DNA of 6,346 nt from Dehalococcoidia bacterium. GTDB taxonomy: Bacteria > Chloroflexota > Dehalococcoidia > GIF9 > UBA5629. A program made the translations under genes and the position numbers. The stretch's first letter is position 1. Each line of letters starts with the position of its first letter. The notes below the pieces were generated by a model, which was given only the letters and a program-made list of their open reading frames with translations, searched no databases and had not been told where the DNA came from. The DNA lies in assembly GCA_016927965.1 (NCBI GenBank), contig JAFGLP010000060.1, positions 1 through 6,346 of the forward strand, given 5' to 3'. This document shows, piece after piece, positions 6,310-6,346 of the stretch.

Positions 6310-6314
6310 TTGAA

Positions 6315-6346
6315 TTGAAACAGTACGATGTCATGGTAATCGGAGG
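6315..6346 (+). CDS. Start of a probable FAD/NAD(P)-binding oxidoreductase (cut by window edge)
   Basis: Ten complete codons plus two bases are visible, reading (M)KQYDVMVIG and then a codon beginning GG, from a TTG start at 6315. The pattern 'YDVMVIG-G' is the beta strand and first glycines of the Rossmann dinucleotide-binding fold found at the N-terminus of FAD-dependent oxidoreductases such as fumarate reductase/succinate dehydrogenase flavoproteins, phytoene-desaturase-like proteins and 2,4-dienoyl-CoA reductases. The strong GGAGG five bases upstream supports the TTG over the ATG at 6333, which would remove the first strand. It is divergent from the TetR cluster and might share its regulation. 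With so little sequence, neither the exact family nor the substrate can be given. Confidence 0.6.
   Translation, partial: MKQYDVMVIG

Larger units (their letters stand above)
5781..6314. other. AT-rich intergenic region between divergent genes, no convincing gene
   Basis: About 530 bases separate the TetR promoter from the plus-strand oxidoreductase. The stretch is markedly richer in A and T than the coding DNA on its left. It holds several short palindromes (AATCGATT at 5802-5809, TTGATTAATCAA at 5895-5906, an 8-bp inverted repeat at 5913-5939, GCTGA-G-TCAGC at 6198-6208) but no rRNA, tRNA or clear intrinsic terminator. The longest open frame (6010-6258, plus, TTG start, 82 codons) lacks an SD and any family motif and is treated as spurious. 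The part from about 6180 to 6260 is less AT-rich and could be a remnant of older coding DNA, but I recognise nothing in it. I see no strong promoter for the rightward gene. Confidence 0.6.

Overview
The window is a bacterial chromosomal segment dominated by one minus-strand gene cluster, read from right to left. The order is a TetR-family regulator, a LivG-type ABC ATPase, a long-chain-type acyl-CoA ligase, a LivH-type permease, a LivM-type permease, and the first 53 codons of a lipoprotein solute-binding protein cut by the left edge. At the right edge a plus-strand gene begins, and its 10 complete codons look like the start of a FAD/NAD(P)-dependent oxidoreductase.

Layout. 1-161: binding lipoprotein, partial. 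162-247: 86-nt leader. 248-1303: livM. 1324-2235: livH. 2240-4237: acyl-CoA ligase. 4242-5030: livG. 5084-5707: TetR regulator, with its promoter and a strong palindrome just upstream. About 5781-6314: AT-rich intergenic stretch of roughly 530 bases with several palindromes and no convincing gene. 6315-6346: start of the oxidoreductase. Spacing inside the cluster is tight (4, 4 and 20 nt between livG, ligase, livH and livM; 53 nt between TetR and livG; 86 nt before the binding protein), which suggests one transcription unit.

Working model. The binding lipoprotein captures a solute, LivH and LivM form the membrane channel, and LivG supplies one of the two ATPase subunits; a LivF partner is not in the window. 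The acyl-CoA ligase sits between the ATPase and the permeases and would convert an imported carboxylic acid to its CoA thioester, trapping it in the cell. This suggests that the Liv-type system imports an organic acid (aromatic, fatty or dicarboxylic) rather than a branched-chain amino acid, and that the TetR protein senses the acid or its CoA ester. The substrate cannot be read from the sequence.

Organism. Coding DNA looks close to half G+C, while the intergenic region is strongly AT-rich. TetR plus Liv transporter plus acyl-CoA ligase clusters are typical of acid- and aromatic-degrading anaerobes such as Desulfobacterota and some Chloroflexota. A binding protein anchored as a lipoprotein mildly favours a lineage without a conventional periplasm. 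The assignment is tentative. No tRNA, rRNA, CRISPR array, insertion sequence or phage gene is visible.
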